64,000 bases of DNA from assembly GCA_963745595.1 (NCBI GenBank), contig CAVUYB010000007.1, positions 124,001 to 188,000 of the forward strand. Direction: 5' to 3'. The position numbers and the translations under genes are program-made. Position 1 is the first letter of the stretch; every line of letters begins with the position of its first letter. Under the pieces are notes generated by a model, which had not been told where the DNA came from, ran no database searches, and saw nothing but the letters and a program-made list of their open reading frames with translations. Positions 29,966 to 38,884 of this stretch are shown in pieces. The DNA comes from DASZUK01 sp963745595 (GTDB lineage Bacteria; Actinomycetota; Acidimicrobiia; Acidimicrobiales; RAAP-2).

Positions 29966-32345
29966 ACGGACCTCCCCACGGGTTTGTCCCCGCGACGTAG
30001 AACGAGTACTCGTCGCCGTTGCTCAACGGCGCGATGACGTTCATCGACGAGTTGAGCGCATTGAAGGCCAGCGAGGGTGCCCCGACCACTGTTGCGCCGA
30101 ATCGGGAAGGACCAGACCAGGCCGAGCCGCTGGTTACGTAGAAGGACTCCAGCTGCCCACCCGAGCATCGGACGACCACGGTCAGCCGGCCGTTGACGGT
30201 GTTCATCGCCGCCACCGGGGCACCAGTGGCCGAGTGTGTGGCGAATGTGGAGGCCCCGGACCATGTGGTTCCGATACTGGCGTAATAGGACTGCAGCTCC
30301 CCGCCCGTGCCTTGGACGACCACGTCCACGGTCCCGTTCAACGGGTTGTACACGAGCGACGGCGCCCCCGTCACTGTGCGACCGAAGTAGTAGGGCCCGG
30401 ACCAACCGGGAACGCCGGTCGTGGCATAATAAGATTCCAGCCGCCCAGTCGAAGTTTGGGCAACCACGTTGATGGTCTGGTTCACCGGGTTGTACACCAC
30501 GGCCGGGGCGCTCCCCGCGTTGGTGCCGAAGAGATAGGGGCCGTACCAGGTCCCGCCGGTGGTTGTGCGGTAATAGGACTCCAACTGCCCGCCCGGAGCT
30601 TGGACGACGATGTTCAGCGTGGCGTTGGCCGGGTTGTAGACCATGGCGGGCGCTCCCTCGTCGTTCGAGCCGAAGGCGCCGCCGCTGTACCACGGTCCTG
30701 TGTTGATGAGGCGGTAGTAGTAGTTGAGCTGGCCGCCCGCACCCTGGACGACCACGTCCTGGCTACCGTTCGCCGGGTTGTAGGCGACGGCGGCCGGAGC
30801 CGTGCTCCCCGAACCGAAGGGGGTTCCGAGTGTGTTCGACCAGAGCTGCCCTGCGCCAGCCTTATCGGCGTACAGGCTGCCAGAAGGCCCCTGCACGACC
30901 GCGTTCAACGAGTCGTTCGACGGGTTGAGGGCAAGGGGCGACGACGTCGCATTGACCGGTGGGGGAGGGTTGACGACCACGTTCACCGACCTGGTCGCCT
31001 GCCCCCCGTAGGGCCCGGTGGCCGTCACCGTGAAGGTATAGGTCTTGGCCGTCGACGACCCGTTGTGCGGGAGGTCGACCGTGACCCTGGCCGTGCCGGA
31101 CGTGGTGTTGACCGCGGCCGGCAGCCCGGTGATCCCCGGACTGGCGGTGAACATGTACGTCACTGCCCGCTTGGCCTGCGCAGTCAAAGTGACTGTCCCA
31201 CCAGTGAAGCTGAGCGTGGAGGCCGACGCCGTGAACGATGTGAGGTTGGGCAGGGACGTCGGGAACATCCCGCTCGCCTGGTCGACGTACAGCTGCCGTG
31301 AAGCACCGCATGGATTGAAGATTGTGGCGTAGTGCGCACATTGCTCGTTCCACCCGTGGTACGCCATCAGCCATTGGCCTGTCGTGCTCGTGAAGAGCGA
31401 CGCCCCACCGGGACCGTAGGGGGCCGACGTCGTGCCGGAGAGAATCTCTGGAGCGGACGACGCGCTGCCACAGCCCCCTGTCGGTCCACCACCGCAGGTG
31501 ACGTAGCCCTCGCCGTAGTTGACCGAATTCCAGTTGCCGCCCGAGAAGAAGAGGTAGTAGGTCCCGCCGGACCAGACCATCTGGGGGTTCTCGATGGTGG
31601 CTGAGTCCCAGCCCGATCCCGGCTGTGTCAACAAGACGTTGTTGGTGGCGCCCGCTGTCATGGAGAGGCCAGTGGTCGCCAGCCGCTTGGACCAGATCTG
31701 GGCCGGGTACGGGCTCGCGCCATAGGTGCTGGACTTCCAGGTCAGCCAGGGATTGCCCGAGGGGTCGATGAACACCGAGGGATCGGCTGATCCCCCTCTT
31801 GTCGGCTGGTACATGACCGGCGCCTCTGTCGACGAACTGACGAACCCTGTTGTCGCCCGAGCCGACGTTGAGGTGTAGATGGCATAGGGGTTCCCACCAG
31901 GGATGTAGTAAGCCGCGTAGTACATGACCCACTGGCCGCCGAGGTAGGCCACCGACGGAGCCTGGAAGCCGTAGGCCAGGTTCACTGTCCTGGGCACTGT
32001 CGTGGCCGACATGACCCGGTGGGGGGCGGCCGTCCGCGTACAGCCTCCCGACGTACAGGACAACGGCGTCACGTTGATGGTGGCGTTGGCGGTGTATGTC
32101 GCTGTCGCCAAGTCGGCGATGCCGGTGCTGTAGGCGTAGTACGTGGTCCCGCTGCCCGAGTAGACGACGGCCGGGTCCGGGGTGTCGCTCGAGGACACCA
32201 GCGTCCTGCCGCTCACACTCACTGTCGCGGCCCCGGCCGCATGGACCCCGATCACCGTCGTGGTCACCAGACCACCCATGAGCAGCGACCCGGTGGCCAG
32301 ACCGGCTCGCAGGTACCTGGTGGCTCGCTTGTAGCCCTGTCGCAC
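29946..32345 (-). CDS. Secreted GH43-like five-bladed propeller enzyme with lectin-like C-terminal propeller
   Basis: 799 residues. A signal peptide spans about 1-40 (LRAGLATGSLLMGGLV...AGAAT). Residues about 45-350 resemble the GH43/GH62-type catalytic propeller: SDTPDPAVVYSG supplies the usual general-base Asp, SADPSVFIDPSGNPWL the second Asp, and SATIENPQMVW a candidate acid Glu. A short Ig-like domain (about 355-445) precedes seven or more repeats of about 42 residues of the form GAPALVYNPANGTLNVVVQGPGG...W, like tachylectin/PLL lectins. Probably an extracellular arabinan- or xylan-type polysaccharide hydrolase; the substrate is a guess. GTG at 32345 follows a strong AAGGAGGGG site. Confidence 0.75.
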   Translation of the reverse strand: MRQGYKRATRYLRAGLATGSLLMGGLVTTTVIGVHAAGAATVSVSGRTLVSSSDTPDPAVVYSGSGTTYYAYSTGIADLATATYTANATINVTPLSCTSGGCTRTAAPHRVMSATTVPRTVNLAYGFQAPSVAYLGGQWVMYYAAYYIPGGNPYAIYTSTSARATTGFVSSSTEAPVMYQPTRGGSADPSVFIDPSGNPWLTWKSSTYGASPYPAQIWSKRLATTGLSMTAGATNNVLLTQPGSGWDSATIENPQMVWSGGTYYLFFSGGNWNSVNYGEGYVTCGGGPTGGCGSASSAPEILSGTTSAPYGPGGASLFTSTTGQWLMAYHGWNEQCAHYATIFNPCGASRQLYVDQASGMFPTSLPNLTSFTASASTLSFTGGTVTLTAQAKRAVTYMFTASPGITGLPAAVNTTSGTARVTVDLPHNGSSTAKTYTFTVTATGPYGGQATRSVNVVVNPPPPVNATSSPLALNPSNDSLNAVVQGPSGSLYADKAGAGQLWSNTLGTPFGSGSTAPAAVAYNPANGSQDVVVQGAGGQLNYYYRLINTGPWYSGGAFGSNDEGAPAMVYNPANATLNIVVQAPGGQLESYYRTTTGGTWYGPYLFGTNAGSAPAVVYNPVNQTINVVAQTSTGRLESYYATTGVPGWSGPYYFGRTVTGAPSLVYNPLNGTVDVVVQGTGGELQSYYASIGTTWSGASTFATHSATGAPVAAMNTVNGRLTVVVRCSGGQLESFYVTSGSAWSGPSRFGATVVGAPSLAFNALNSSMNVIAPLSNGDEYSFYVAGTNPWGGPYLMGPT

Positions 32346-32406
32346 TACCCCTCCTTGGGTGACGGTCGTCCGTCGTGGTGACGGTGTGGAAAACGGTGGT
32401 TCGTGG

Positions 32407-33762
32407 TCATGATCCGGTGATGGCGTTGCCGTCGGCGTAGACGGCGGTGCAGAGCTGGTCGCTCGTGCACGACACGGCGGTGATGGCGGTTGTCCCCTTG
32501 ACTGTGACGCTGTGCCAGGTCTTGGCCCCGCCGGTCGGGTCGGTCGAGGTGATGACCGGGCCCGAGGCCCAGGTGGTGACGCAAAGAGTGGCCGTCGGGC
32601 ACGAGATGGCCGGGCTGCCCGCCCCCTTGGGGGCGATCGATGCCGTCTGCCAAGCGCTCTGTTGCCCGGTGGGATCGGAAGTGGTGACCACGTCGCCGCC
32701 GGCGTCGACGCCGGCGCAGAGCGAGACGGTGGGACAGGAGATCCCGATGAAGAGGTTCCCGGTCACCCCTTCTGAAACGGTCGAGCTATCGGTGTCGACC
32801 ACCAGCGATGTCCAGCTGGCCGCGCCCCCGGTCGGATCGGTCGAGCGGACGGCCGTGCCGTTGGCCCCGACGGCCACGCACAGCTTGGCCGTGGCGCAGG
32901 AGATGGCGGTGAGCCGGACCGGATGAGAAGGCGTGGTCGTCGTCCAGTCGGGCGTCGCAGTCCCCGGGTCGGTCGAGGTGACGATCCCCCCACCGAGCGT
33001 GGTGGCCACGCACAAGGTGGTGGTCGGGCATGAGATGTCGGTGAACGGCACGGTGGTGGAAACCGAGGTCTTGGTCCAGGCCGCGGCCCCGCCGACGGGG
33101 TTCGTGGTCGTCCAGACGTTGCCCTGGTAGTCGACGGCTGCGCACAGGGTGGTGCTCGGGCACGAGACGCCCGAGAACCGGGGGGCACCGGCGATGGGGG
33201 TGGTCGTCCATTGCGGCGTCGCGTCCGTCGGATCGGTGGTGGTGTGGACGTTGCCGCTGTAGTCGACCGACACGCAGAGTGTGCTCGACGGACAGGCCAC
33301 CCCGACGAGGCCGATCACCTGGCTGGCCGTCGTGGTCGGGGTCGTGGGCGCTGTGGTCCCACTCGGGGCGGTCGGCACCACTGGGGTGGGCTTGGACCAC
33401 GAGACCGGTGCGGCCGTCGGCGGGGATCCGGACGACGCCTTGGTGCCAGAAGGAGACGAGCCGGTCGTCGTGGGGGTCGAGGAACCGGCCCCGGCAGGGG
33501 AAGTCGAGTGCGACGCCGAACCCGCGGCACCGGTGGTGGGCGACACACCGCTGCCGGTCGTCGAAGAAGAACCGGCGGGACCGGTCACGTCGACCCCGTG
33601 ACCAGCCGTAGGGAGGGTCTTCGAGGCCAGCCGAGAGGGATTGCCGGACCCGCCGCCGACGGAGAGGACCAGGCCGATCACCAGGGCGACGACCGCCAGT
33701 CCACCGACCGCTGCTGCGCCTCGAAATTTGGCTTGGCGCGACAAGCGCATCGGCTGACTCAC
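32407..33762 (-). CDS. Membrane-anchored beta-propeller protein with Ser/Thr-rich stalk
   Basis: 451 residues: a short basic N-terminus, one membrane segment (about 14-35, AAAVGGLAVVALVIGLVLSV), a low-complexity Ser/Thr/Pro/Gly stalk (about 40-150), then seven repeats of about 44 residues of the form ISCPTTTLCVAVD..G.V.TSTDPTGGAA.W. The paired Cys in each blade (SCP...LC) suggests disulfides and an extracellular propeller of the sialidase/Asp-box-like type. No catalytic residues are evident, so an adhesive or binding role is more likely than an enzyme. It lies 61 bp upstream of the GH43-like gene on the same strand, probably one operon. Confidence 0.7.
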   Translation of the reverse strand: MSQPMRLSRQAKFRGAAAVGGLAVVALVIGLVLSVGGGSGNPSRLASKTLPTAGHGVDVTGPAGSSSTTGSGVSPTTGAAGSASHSTSPAGAGSSTPTTTGSSPSGTKASSGSPPTAAPVSWSKPTPVVPTAPSGTTAPTTPTTTASQVIGLVGVACPSSTLCVSVDYSGNVHTTTDPTDATPQWTTTPIAGAPRFSGVSCPSTTLCAAVDYQGNVWTTTNPVGGAAAWTKTSVSTTVPFTDISCPTTTLCVATTLGGGIVTSTDPGTATPDWTTTTPSHPVRLTAISCATAKLCVAVGANGTAVRSTDPTGGAASWTSLVVDTDSSTVSEGVTGNLFIGISCPTVSLCAGVDAGGDVVTTSDPTGQQSAWQTASIAPKGAGSPAISCPTATLCVTTWASGPVITSTDPTGGAKTWHSVTVKGTTAITAVSCTSDQLCTAVYADGNAITGS

Positions 33763-33797
33763 CCCCCTGACAGAATTGGAAAATCCTGTTTACCTAA

Positions 33798-33825
33798 TTA
33801 ATAACCGGCCAACCGAATTAGTCAA
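33798..33825 (-). promoter_or_regulatory. Sigma-70-like promoter for the propeller/GH43 genes
   Basis: On the minus strand, TTGACT (33825-33820) and TATTAA (33803-33798) are 16 bp apart inside an AT-rich island (33776-33826), unusual for this GC-rich DNA. The start codon is 36 bp beyond the -10. Confidence 0.5.
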
Positions 33826-33968
33826 GGGGTCATTGGCTGACCGTGATCCCTGGTCAAGCCGCTGTCGACGTGGCCAGCCAGGCGCCCCTGTCCCACAGTC
33901 GGCGATCAGCTTCCCTGCCGCGTCGACGACAGACCCCGGCCACGCCAGGGTCCGCTTGGGTCAACCGT

Positions 33969-34433
33969 CTAGAACAGGCCGAGATGTGAGTGGCCGAACG
34001 ACAGCGGCGGGTGGGCGATCAGCAACGTGGCGACCAGACGGTTGTCGGGGTACTCGACCTCGACGACGGCCAGCACGCCTTGGGGCTGCCCGATCGGCTG
34101 GGTCACGGTGTCGGCGTCGAAGTGGCCGGTGTACGCGACCAGACAGACGTGCTCGATCTTCGGCCCCGGCGCCGACGTCGCCGCCCGGTACAGCCGGGAC
34201 GCGTGGCCACGGAGCGCGCTGACGTCGACCAGCCGGACGCCGCGCAGGTGGCCCTGGTGGCCGACCGCGGCTGTCGCCACCGGCAGGGCGACGTAGCAGC
34301 CGCTGTCCGACGTCCCGAGGTCGTCGCGGACCGACGTGCACGCAGTGAGCGCGACGGACGCCAGCACCGCCAAGGCGACCGCTCCGATCCGCCACGACCG
34401 CCGCGTGGGCCCCCGACCGCGCCCGGCCCTCAT
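33969..34433 (-). CDS. Small lipoprotein of unknown function
   Basis: 154 residues. The N-terminus is basic (MRAGRGRGPTRRSWRI), followed by a hydrophobic stretch and a lipobox LTAC with the lipidated Cys at about residue 32. The mature part carries no motif I know; it contains one more Cys pair candidate (SGCYVAL, HVCLVAY). The start ATG overlaps the stop of the upstream membrane protein gene by 4 bp (ATGA at 34433-34430), so the two are co-expressed and the lipoprotein may work with that transporter or flippase. Confidence 0.7.
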   Translation of the reverse strand: MRAGRGRGPTRRSWRIGAVALAVLASVALTACTSVRDDLGTSDSGCYVALPVATAAVGHQGHLRGVRLVDVSALRGHASRLYRAATSAPGPKIEHVCLVAYTGHFDADTVTQPIGQPQGVLAVVEVEYPDNRLVATLLIAHPPLSFGHSHLGLF

Positions 34434-35659
34434 GGCTCCACCTTCGACACGCGGACGTCGGCACCGCCGGCCGGTGGTGCCGGTTCGGTCGGCCCGGCGT
34501 CGGTCGACGCCGGGTGCATCGCCACCGCCGCGGCCAGCGCGTGCCTCGGCCAGCGGCCCCGGCGCACCCCGAGGGCGAGGCCGCCGCAGGCCGCCCAGCC
34601 GACGATCAGGACCAACCAGAAGCTGATGAGCCGGTAGATGAAGACCGCGTCGATGCCCGCGGTATGCACGCCGCCGAAGTACGCGAGCGCGATCGTGATG
34701 CTCCCTTCGACCGCCCCCAGACCGCCCGGCGTGATCGGCAGGTTCGCGGCCAGCTGGCCCGCGCCGTAGGCGAGGAGGAGCGCCTTCCACGGGATGCCGG
34801 CCCCGACGACGAGGAACGAGAGGGCGAAACACGAGCAGTCGAGGAGCCAGTTCGCCAGCGCCCAGCCCATGATCGTCACGACCTGGCCGCGGTTGAGCCG
34901 GACCACCGTGACCTGGGCGACGAGCCGGTCGATCTGCGCCTCGAGGTCCCCCCGGGGGCGCCCGGTCACCCGCCGCGAGAACCGGACCGACCACCGGACG
35001 ACCGCGGCCAGCGGTCGCTCGTACAAGAAGAGCGCGCCGACGGCCAAGGTGACGACCAGCACCCCGACGACGACCGGCACCAGATCGAGCGTCGCCCCCT
35101 GCTCGGTGGCCAGCACGATGCCGGCCGCGGCGACCAGCGCCAGCGATAGCGCCGCCGCCACCCCGCTGCCGACCAGCGCCCACCCGGCCAGCGCGTCGTC
35201 CGCCCCGAGCCGCCGGTACCAGCGGAAACCGTAGACCGCCGCCACGGCCGGACCGCCGGGCAGCGAGCTCGTGATCGCCTGGGACGCGAGCGTGATGCCG
35301 AAGAGCGTCCGCAGCCTCGACCGGAGCCCGCCCGCACCGAGCAGGCGCGCCTGCACGAACGTGAACGCCACCAACGACGCCGCCTCCGCGGCCCCCGCCA
35401 CCGGGAGCCACCACCATCGCAGGTGCCCGAAGATGCCGCCGATGGCGGTGAGCTCGCTCCGGTGACCGTCGAGCTCTTCGACCGCGAGGACGAGCAGGCC
35501 GATGCCGACGAGCCATCGGAGCACCGGCCACCACCGACGCAGGAGCACCCTGGCCCCGCGGCCGGATCCCGGCCGCGGGGCGGGGTCAGGCAGGGCCTCT
35601 ACCGTCCCGGTCGACGTCGTCGCTCCATGATCGCGGTCCCGGTGACGGGACCGCGGCAC
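34430..35659 (-). CDS. Lysylphosphatidylglycerol synthetase-like integral membrane protein (UPF0104/YbhN)
   Basis: 409 residues with about eight transmembrane helices, matching the LPG synthase transmembrane region family. Typical segments are TLFGITLASQAITSSLPGGPAVAAVY and NLPITPGGLGAVEGSITIALAYFGG, the latter a strong family signature. No soluble aminoacyl-transferase domain is attached, so it is likely a lipid or lipid-linked sugar flippase-like protein rather than a full LPG synthase. GTG at 35659; another nearby start is possible. Coupled to the lipoprotein gene. Confidence 0.78.
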   Translation of the reverse strand: MPRSRHRDRDHGATTSTGTVEALPDPAPRPGSGRGARVLLRRWWPVLRWLVGIGLLVLAVEELDGHRSELTAIGGIFGHLRWWWLPVAGAAEAASLVAFTFVQARLLGAGGLRSRLRTLFGITLASQAITSSLPGGPAVAAVYGFRWYRRLGADDALAGWALVGSGVAAALSLALVAAAGIVLATEQGATLDLVPVVVGVLVVTLAVGALFLYERPLAAVVRWSVRFSRRVTGRPRGDLEAQIDRLVAQVTVVRLNRGQVVTIMGWALANWLLDCSCFALSFLVVGAGIPWKALLLAYGAGQLAANLPITPGGLGAVEGSITIALAYFGGVHTAGIDAVFIYRLISFWLVLIVGWAACGGLALGVRRGRWPRHALAAAVAMHPASTDAGPTEPAPPAGGADVRVSKVEP

Positions 35660-35847
35660 CGGACAGCCCGGTACGGCGATCGGACATGGGTCGTGGACAC
35701 CATTGCGGGGTAGCGACCCACCGTTGGCGGACGAGGGTCGGCGACCGATGCTAACCGAGGCCCTCGGCCGGGCTGGAGCGCCCCGCCGACCGGCGGTAGC
35801 CGGCCGGACCGTGGCGGCCCACCGCCCGGCGATAGCGTGAGCGGACC

Positions 35848-36387
35848 GTGACGACAGCCCCCTGGCGGTTCGCCGACGCCTACCACCTGACCTCCGACGG
35901 GCCAGGACCGTCGGCCGTCGCCGGCTGCCAGCTCGACCTCGGGCGGCGAGGGGTCACTGTCCGCGACCCCGACGGGACGCCCATCTGGTCCGCACCGTGG
36001 TCGGCCGTGACCGGGCTGACCGCCGTCGAACGGACGACCCTTCCGGACGGCCGGACCGGGATCGTCGTCGTCGTGCGCGCCGGTCCGCCGGTGACGAGCC
36101 CGGAGGCCGTCGACGTCCATCGGATCGTCGTGCCCGCCGACCAGCCGGCCGCCCTCGAAGAGCAACTCATCGCCTTGGCCCGGGCTCGCGGCATCGAGCC
36201 GGCGCCGGATGCTGCCGGGCCAGACGATGCGGCACCGGACGTCGACTCGTCGGCCGCCAGTGTCGACATCCGTCCGGACGGCGCCGACCGGTCACTGCCG
36301 ATCTTCGTCGTCGCGCCCGCCGTCGTTGGCGTCGGTGCGGTCGTCGCCGCCCTGCTGCTGGCGGCGGGACACGTCATCCACCTCTGA
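35848..36387 (+). CDS. Hypothetical protein with C-terminal membrane anchor
   Basis: 179 residues, GTG start. The first 110 residues look like a small beta-rich domain (LDLGRRGVTVRDPDGTPIWSAP, TGIVVVVRAG), perhaps PH-like. An acidic linker follows, and a single C-terminal helix (IFVVAPAVVGVGAVVAALLLAAGHVI) ends the protein, suggesting a tail-anchored protein facing the cytoplasm. I do not recognise the family. The last codons (CCACCTCT) recur 17 bp later. Confidence 0.55.
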   Translation: MTTAPWRFADAYHLTSDGPGPSAVAGCQLDLGRRGVTVRDPDGTPIWSAPWSAVTGLTAVERTTLPDGRTGIVVVVRAGPPVTSPEAVDVHRIVVPADQPAALEEQLIALARARGIEPAPDAAGPDDAAPDVDSSAASVDIRPDGADRSLPIFVVAPAVVGVGAVVAALLLAAGHVIHL

Positions 36388-36452
36388 GCCGCCCACCTCT
36401 CGGCGGGCCCGGTCGGGCCAGCCCGATGATCGGGGTCGCCCGAAGCTCAGCG

Positions 36453-36481
36453 GGGATCGGCCGAACTGGGATCAGCCGAAC
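36453..36481. repeat. Gene-end repeat, 14 bp, at the small zinc-ribbon gene
   Basis: 36468-36481 (end of the minus-strand gene with its TGA) and 36453-36466 match at 13 of 14 positions. The single change turns TGA into CGA, so the copy has no stop. Confidence 0.65.
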
Positions 36482-36759
36482 GACGCGCTGCGGAGCTCGT
36501 CGACCGAAAGCTCCGCGGTCGCCTCGCCGCCGCACTGCGGGCAGTGCTCGACGTGCCGCCACGACCGGAGCAGCCGGGTCCCCTCGGGGTTGAGGAGGAC
36601 GACGAACGACTCGGAGATCGGGTCGAGCTCGAGCCCGAAGTACGGTCGCCAGGCCGTCGACGCATGGCGGGCATCCATGTCGAGGCCTTTCAGGATACGG
36701 CGGAACCGCATTCGCTCCGTGTCGAAGAGCCACGTGCTGTGGCACGACTCCAGAACCAT
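36472..36759 (-). CDS. Small conserved-looking protein with a CPQC motif
   Basis: 95 residues. It ends in a knuckle-like EHCPQCGGEATAELSVDEL, one Cys pair of possible zinc ribbon type, preceded by an LELDPISESFVVLLNPEGTRLLRSW strand region. The ATG at 36759 is chosen over GTG 36777 because a GGAGGG site lies 10 bp before it. Family not recognised. The 120 bp between it and the carboxyltransferase gene are relatively AT-rich and probably contain its promoter. Confidence 0.6.
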   Translation of the reverse strand: MVLESCHSTWLFDTERMRFRRILKGLDMDARHASTAWRPYFGLELDPISESFVVLLNPEGTRLLRSWRHVEHCPQCGGEATAELSVDELRSASFG

Positions 36760-36879
36760 CGGCGGGGTTCCCTCCACAGTGCGATCATGCCCCAGAAAGA
36801 TAAGGAATCGCCATCGGAACTATTGCGGTTCTATGACGTTCGTGGTCGTTTCTTGATCCCTCTCAACGGGGGTTGCTAC

Positions 36880-38232
36880 TCAGAGCGGTCCGCCGTCGTG
36901 CTTGCGGCCGGAGAGCCGCTCTCGCTTGGTGGCCAAGATGGCCAGCGTCGACGTCAGAACGGACCGGGTGTCGGCCGGGTCGATGACGCCGTCGACGAAC
37001 CCCCGCTCGGCCGCCGGCCACGGCGTGAGGAACCGTTCCCGGTACTCCTCCTCCCGCCGGCCACGTTCGGTCTCGTCGGCCCGCCGGTGGAGGATCTGCA
37101 CCGCGCCGGGGGCGCCCATGACCGCGATCTCTGCCCCCGGCCACGCCAGGCAGACGTCGTTGCCAAGGCCCTTCGAGTCCATGACGATGTACGCGCCGCC
37201 GAACGCCTTGCGCAGGATGACGCAGATCCGCGGCACGGTCGCTTCGGCGTAGGCGAAGGCCAGCTCGGCGCCGTGCCGGATCATCCCGCGCCACTCGAGG
37301 TCCTTGCCGGGCAGGAACCCCGGCGTGTCGACGAGCGTGATGATCGGCAGGTTGAAGGCGTCGCAGAACCGGACGAACCGGGCGCCCTTCTGGGAGGCGA
37401 CGATGTCGAGCGTGCCGGCGAGCGCCCGCGGCTGGCTGGCAACGACACCCACCGGCGACCCGCCCATCCGGGCCAGGGTGGTGACGAGCTGCGGCGCCCA
37501 CCGGCCCCAGAGCTCACAGGTAACCCCGTCGTCGGCGACCGCGCCGATCACGTCCCGGACGTCGTACGACGCATTGTCGCGGGCCGGGACGACGTCACGG
37601 AGCTCGGGGACCGGGCGGTCCGGTGGGTCGGCCGTCGGTGTCCGCGGCGGCGGCTCGTCGGCGTGGTCCGGCAGGAAGCCCAGCAGCTCGGCCACCGCGT
37701 CGTCGGGGTCGTCGGACTCGATCGCGCACAGCCCGCTGGCCGCGGCATGGACCGCGGTCCCGCCGAGCGACTCCAGGTCCACCCGGACGCCCGTGAACGC
37801 CTCGACCATCGACGGCCCGGACACGAACGCCACCGCGGACGCGGTCATGACGACGACGTCGGCCAATCCGAGCAGGAGGGCCGGGCCGGAGATGACCGGC
37901 CCGGTGGCCACCGCGATGATCGGTACGACCCCCGAGCAGGCCGCCACCTCGGCCGCCGCCGCGCCCCAGCCGTGCAGCGCGTCGATCCCGTCAGCGACGT
38001 CGGCCCCGCTGGACGCCAGCTGTAGGACGAGCGGTCGCCGGAACCGCCGGGCCAACCGGGCCGCCTCGGCCAGGCTGTCACCGTCGCGCCGGGCCAGCGC
38101 GCCCCGCCGCCGATCCGACGCGGTGCGGGCGACGACCGCCTGCCGACCGCCGAAATCCTCGAGCGCCACCCGGACGGTGCCGTCGACGCCCGCCCGGACG
38201 TCGACGAGCCCGGGAGCGGGGATCACCGCCAT
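36880..38232 (-). CDS. Acyl-CoA carboxylase carboxyltransferase subunit (AccD/PccB/MccB-like)
   Basis: 450 residues of the biotin-dependent carboxyltransferase fold with both crotonase-like halves in one chain. The N half holds the acyl-CoA-binding loop around GPVISGPALLLGLADVVVM; the C half holds RFVRFCDAFNLPIITLVDTPGF, RGMIRHGAELAFAYAEATVP and RKAFGGAYIVMDSKGLG. These transfer carboxylate from biotin to acetyl-, propionyl- or methylcrotonyl-CoA. The N-terminal half is shorter and more divergent than in PccB (about 540 residues). No biotin carboxylase or BCCP gene is nearby. ATG at 38232, directly after moaC. Confidence 0.85.
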   Translation of the reverse strand: MAVIPAPGLVDVRAGVDGTVRVALEDFGGRQAVVARTASDRRRGALARRDGDSLAEAARLARRFRRPLVLQLASSGADVADGIDALHGWGAAAAEVAACSGVVPIIAVATGPVISGPALLLGLADVVVMTASAVAFVSGPSMVEAFTGVRVDLESLGGTAVHAAASGLCAIESDDPDDAVAELLGFLPDHADEPPPRTPTADPPDRPVPELRDVVPARDNASYDVRDVIGAVADDGVTCELWGRWAPQLVTTLARMGGSPVGVVASQPRALAGTLDIVASQKGARFVRFCDAFNLPIITLVDTPGFLPGKDLEWRGMIRHGAELAFAYAEATVPRICVILRKAFGGAYIVMDSKGLGNDVCLAWPGAEIAVMGAPGAVQILHRRADETERGRREEEYRERFLTPWPAAERGFVDGVIDPADTRSVLTSTLAILATKRERLSGRKHDGGPL

Positions 38233-38236
38233 CGAC

Positions 38237-38728
38237 TCAGCCGGCGTCGAGGTCCGCCCGGCGCCACGGGCCGGACCGGCCGCCCGACTTCTCCCACAGC
38301 GCGACCTGGTCGACCGTCATCGTCCGGTCGGCCGACTTGCACATGTCGTAGACGGTCAGCGCGGCGACCGTGCACGCGGTCATCGCCTCCATCTCGACGC
38401 CGGTCCGGTCGACCGTCTCCACCTGGGCTTCGACCTCGACGTAGTCGTCGCCGATCGAGAAGTTGACGGCCACCGACCCGACGAGCACCGGATGGCACAT
38501 CGGGATCAGCTCGGCCGTCCGCTTCGCGGCCTGGATGCCGGCGATCCGGGCCGCCGCCAGGACGTCGCCCTTGGTGATCGCGTTGTTCGCCACCTTGGTC
38601 GTCGTCTCGGGCAGCATGCGTACCCGGCAACGGGCCAGCGCCCGGCGGTGGGTCTGTTCCCTCGGCGTGACGTCGACCATGCGGGCGCTGCCGAGCGGGT
38701 CGAGATGGGTGAGACTGCGATCGGACAC
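38237..38728 (-). CDS. moaC: Cyclic pyranopterin monophosphate synthase
   Basis: 163-residue MoaC, which with MoaA converts GTP to cyclic pyranopterin monophosphate for molybdenum cofactor. Diagnostic sequences: MVDVTPREQTHRRALA, AAKRTAELIPMCHPV, EVEAQVETVDRTGVEMEAM and LWEKSGGRSG near the end, carrying the active-site Lys. Its stop is 4 bp before the carboxyltransferase start. No other moa gene is in the window. Confidence 0.95.
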   Translation of the reverse strand: MSDRSLTHLDPLGSARMVDVTPREQTHRRALARCRVRMLPETTTKVANNAITKGDVLAAARIAGIQAAKRTAELIPMCHPVLVGSVAVNFSIGDDYVEVEAQVETVDRTGVEMEAMTACTVAALTVYDMCKSADRTMTVDQVALWEKSGGRSGPWRRADLDAG

Positions 38729-38786
38729 GGCCAGAGTCTACGACGGCCGCCCGCAGCGGCTCGGACTCCGCCGCCGTACGGTAGAA

Positions 38787-38813
38787 TTGGCACTCGACGG
38801 CCGAGAGTGCCAA
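38787..38813 (+). promoter_or_regulatory. CIRCE operator (HrcA binding site)
   Basis: Perfect inverted repeat TTGGCACTC - 9 bp - GAGTGCCAA (38787-38795, 38805-38813), the form of the CIRCE element consensus TTAGCACTC-N9-GAGTGCTAA. A TAGAAT -10 candidate (38782-38787) abuts it, so HrcA bound here would block the promoter of the zinc-ribbon gene 71 bp downstream. No groES, groEL or hrcA gene is adjacent. Confidence 0.9.
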
Positions 38814-38824
38814 CAGGTCCAGAA

Positions 38825-38854
38825 GGGCCAGATGGCCCGGCAGGGCCAGATGGC
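38825..38854. repeat. 12-bp direct repeat in the leader of the zinc-ribbon gene
   Basis: GGGCCAGATGGC occurs at 38825-38836 and 38843-38854 (18-bp period), between the CIRCE element and the start codon; a partial GTCCAGA copy flanks each side. Confidence 0.6.
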
Positions 38855-38884
38855 AGAGTCCAGAGCGGGAGCGGAAGAGCAGCC

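Noticed and set aside
33776..33826. AT-rich island as a sign of horizontal transfer
   Set aside because: It is only 50 bp, with a good -35/-10 pair; a promoter explains it.
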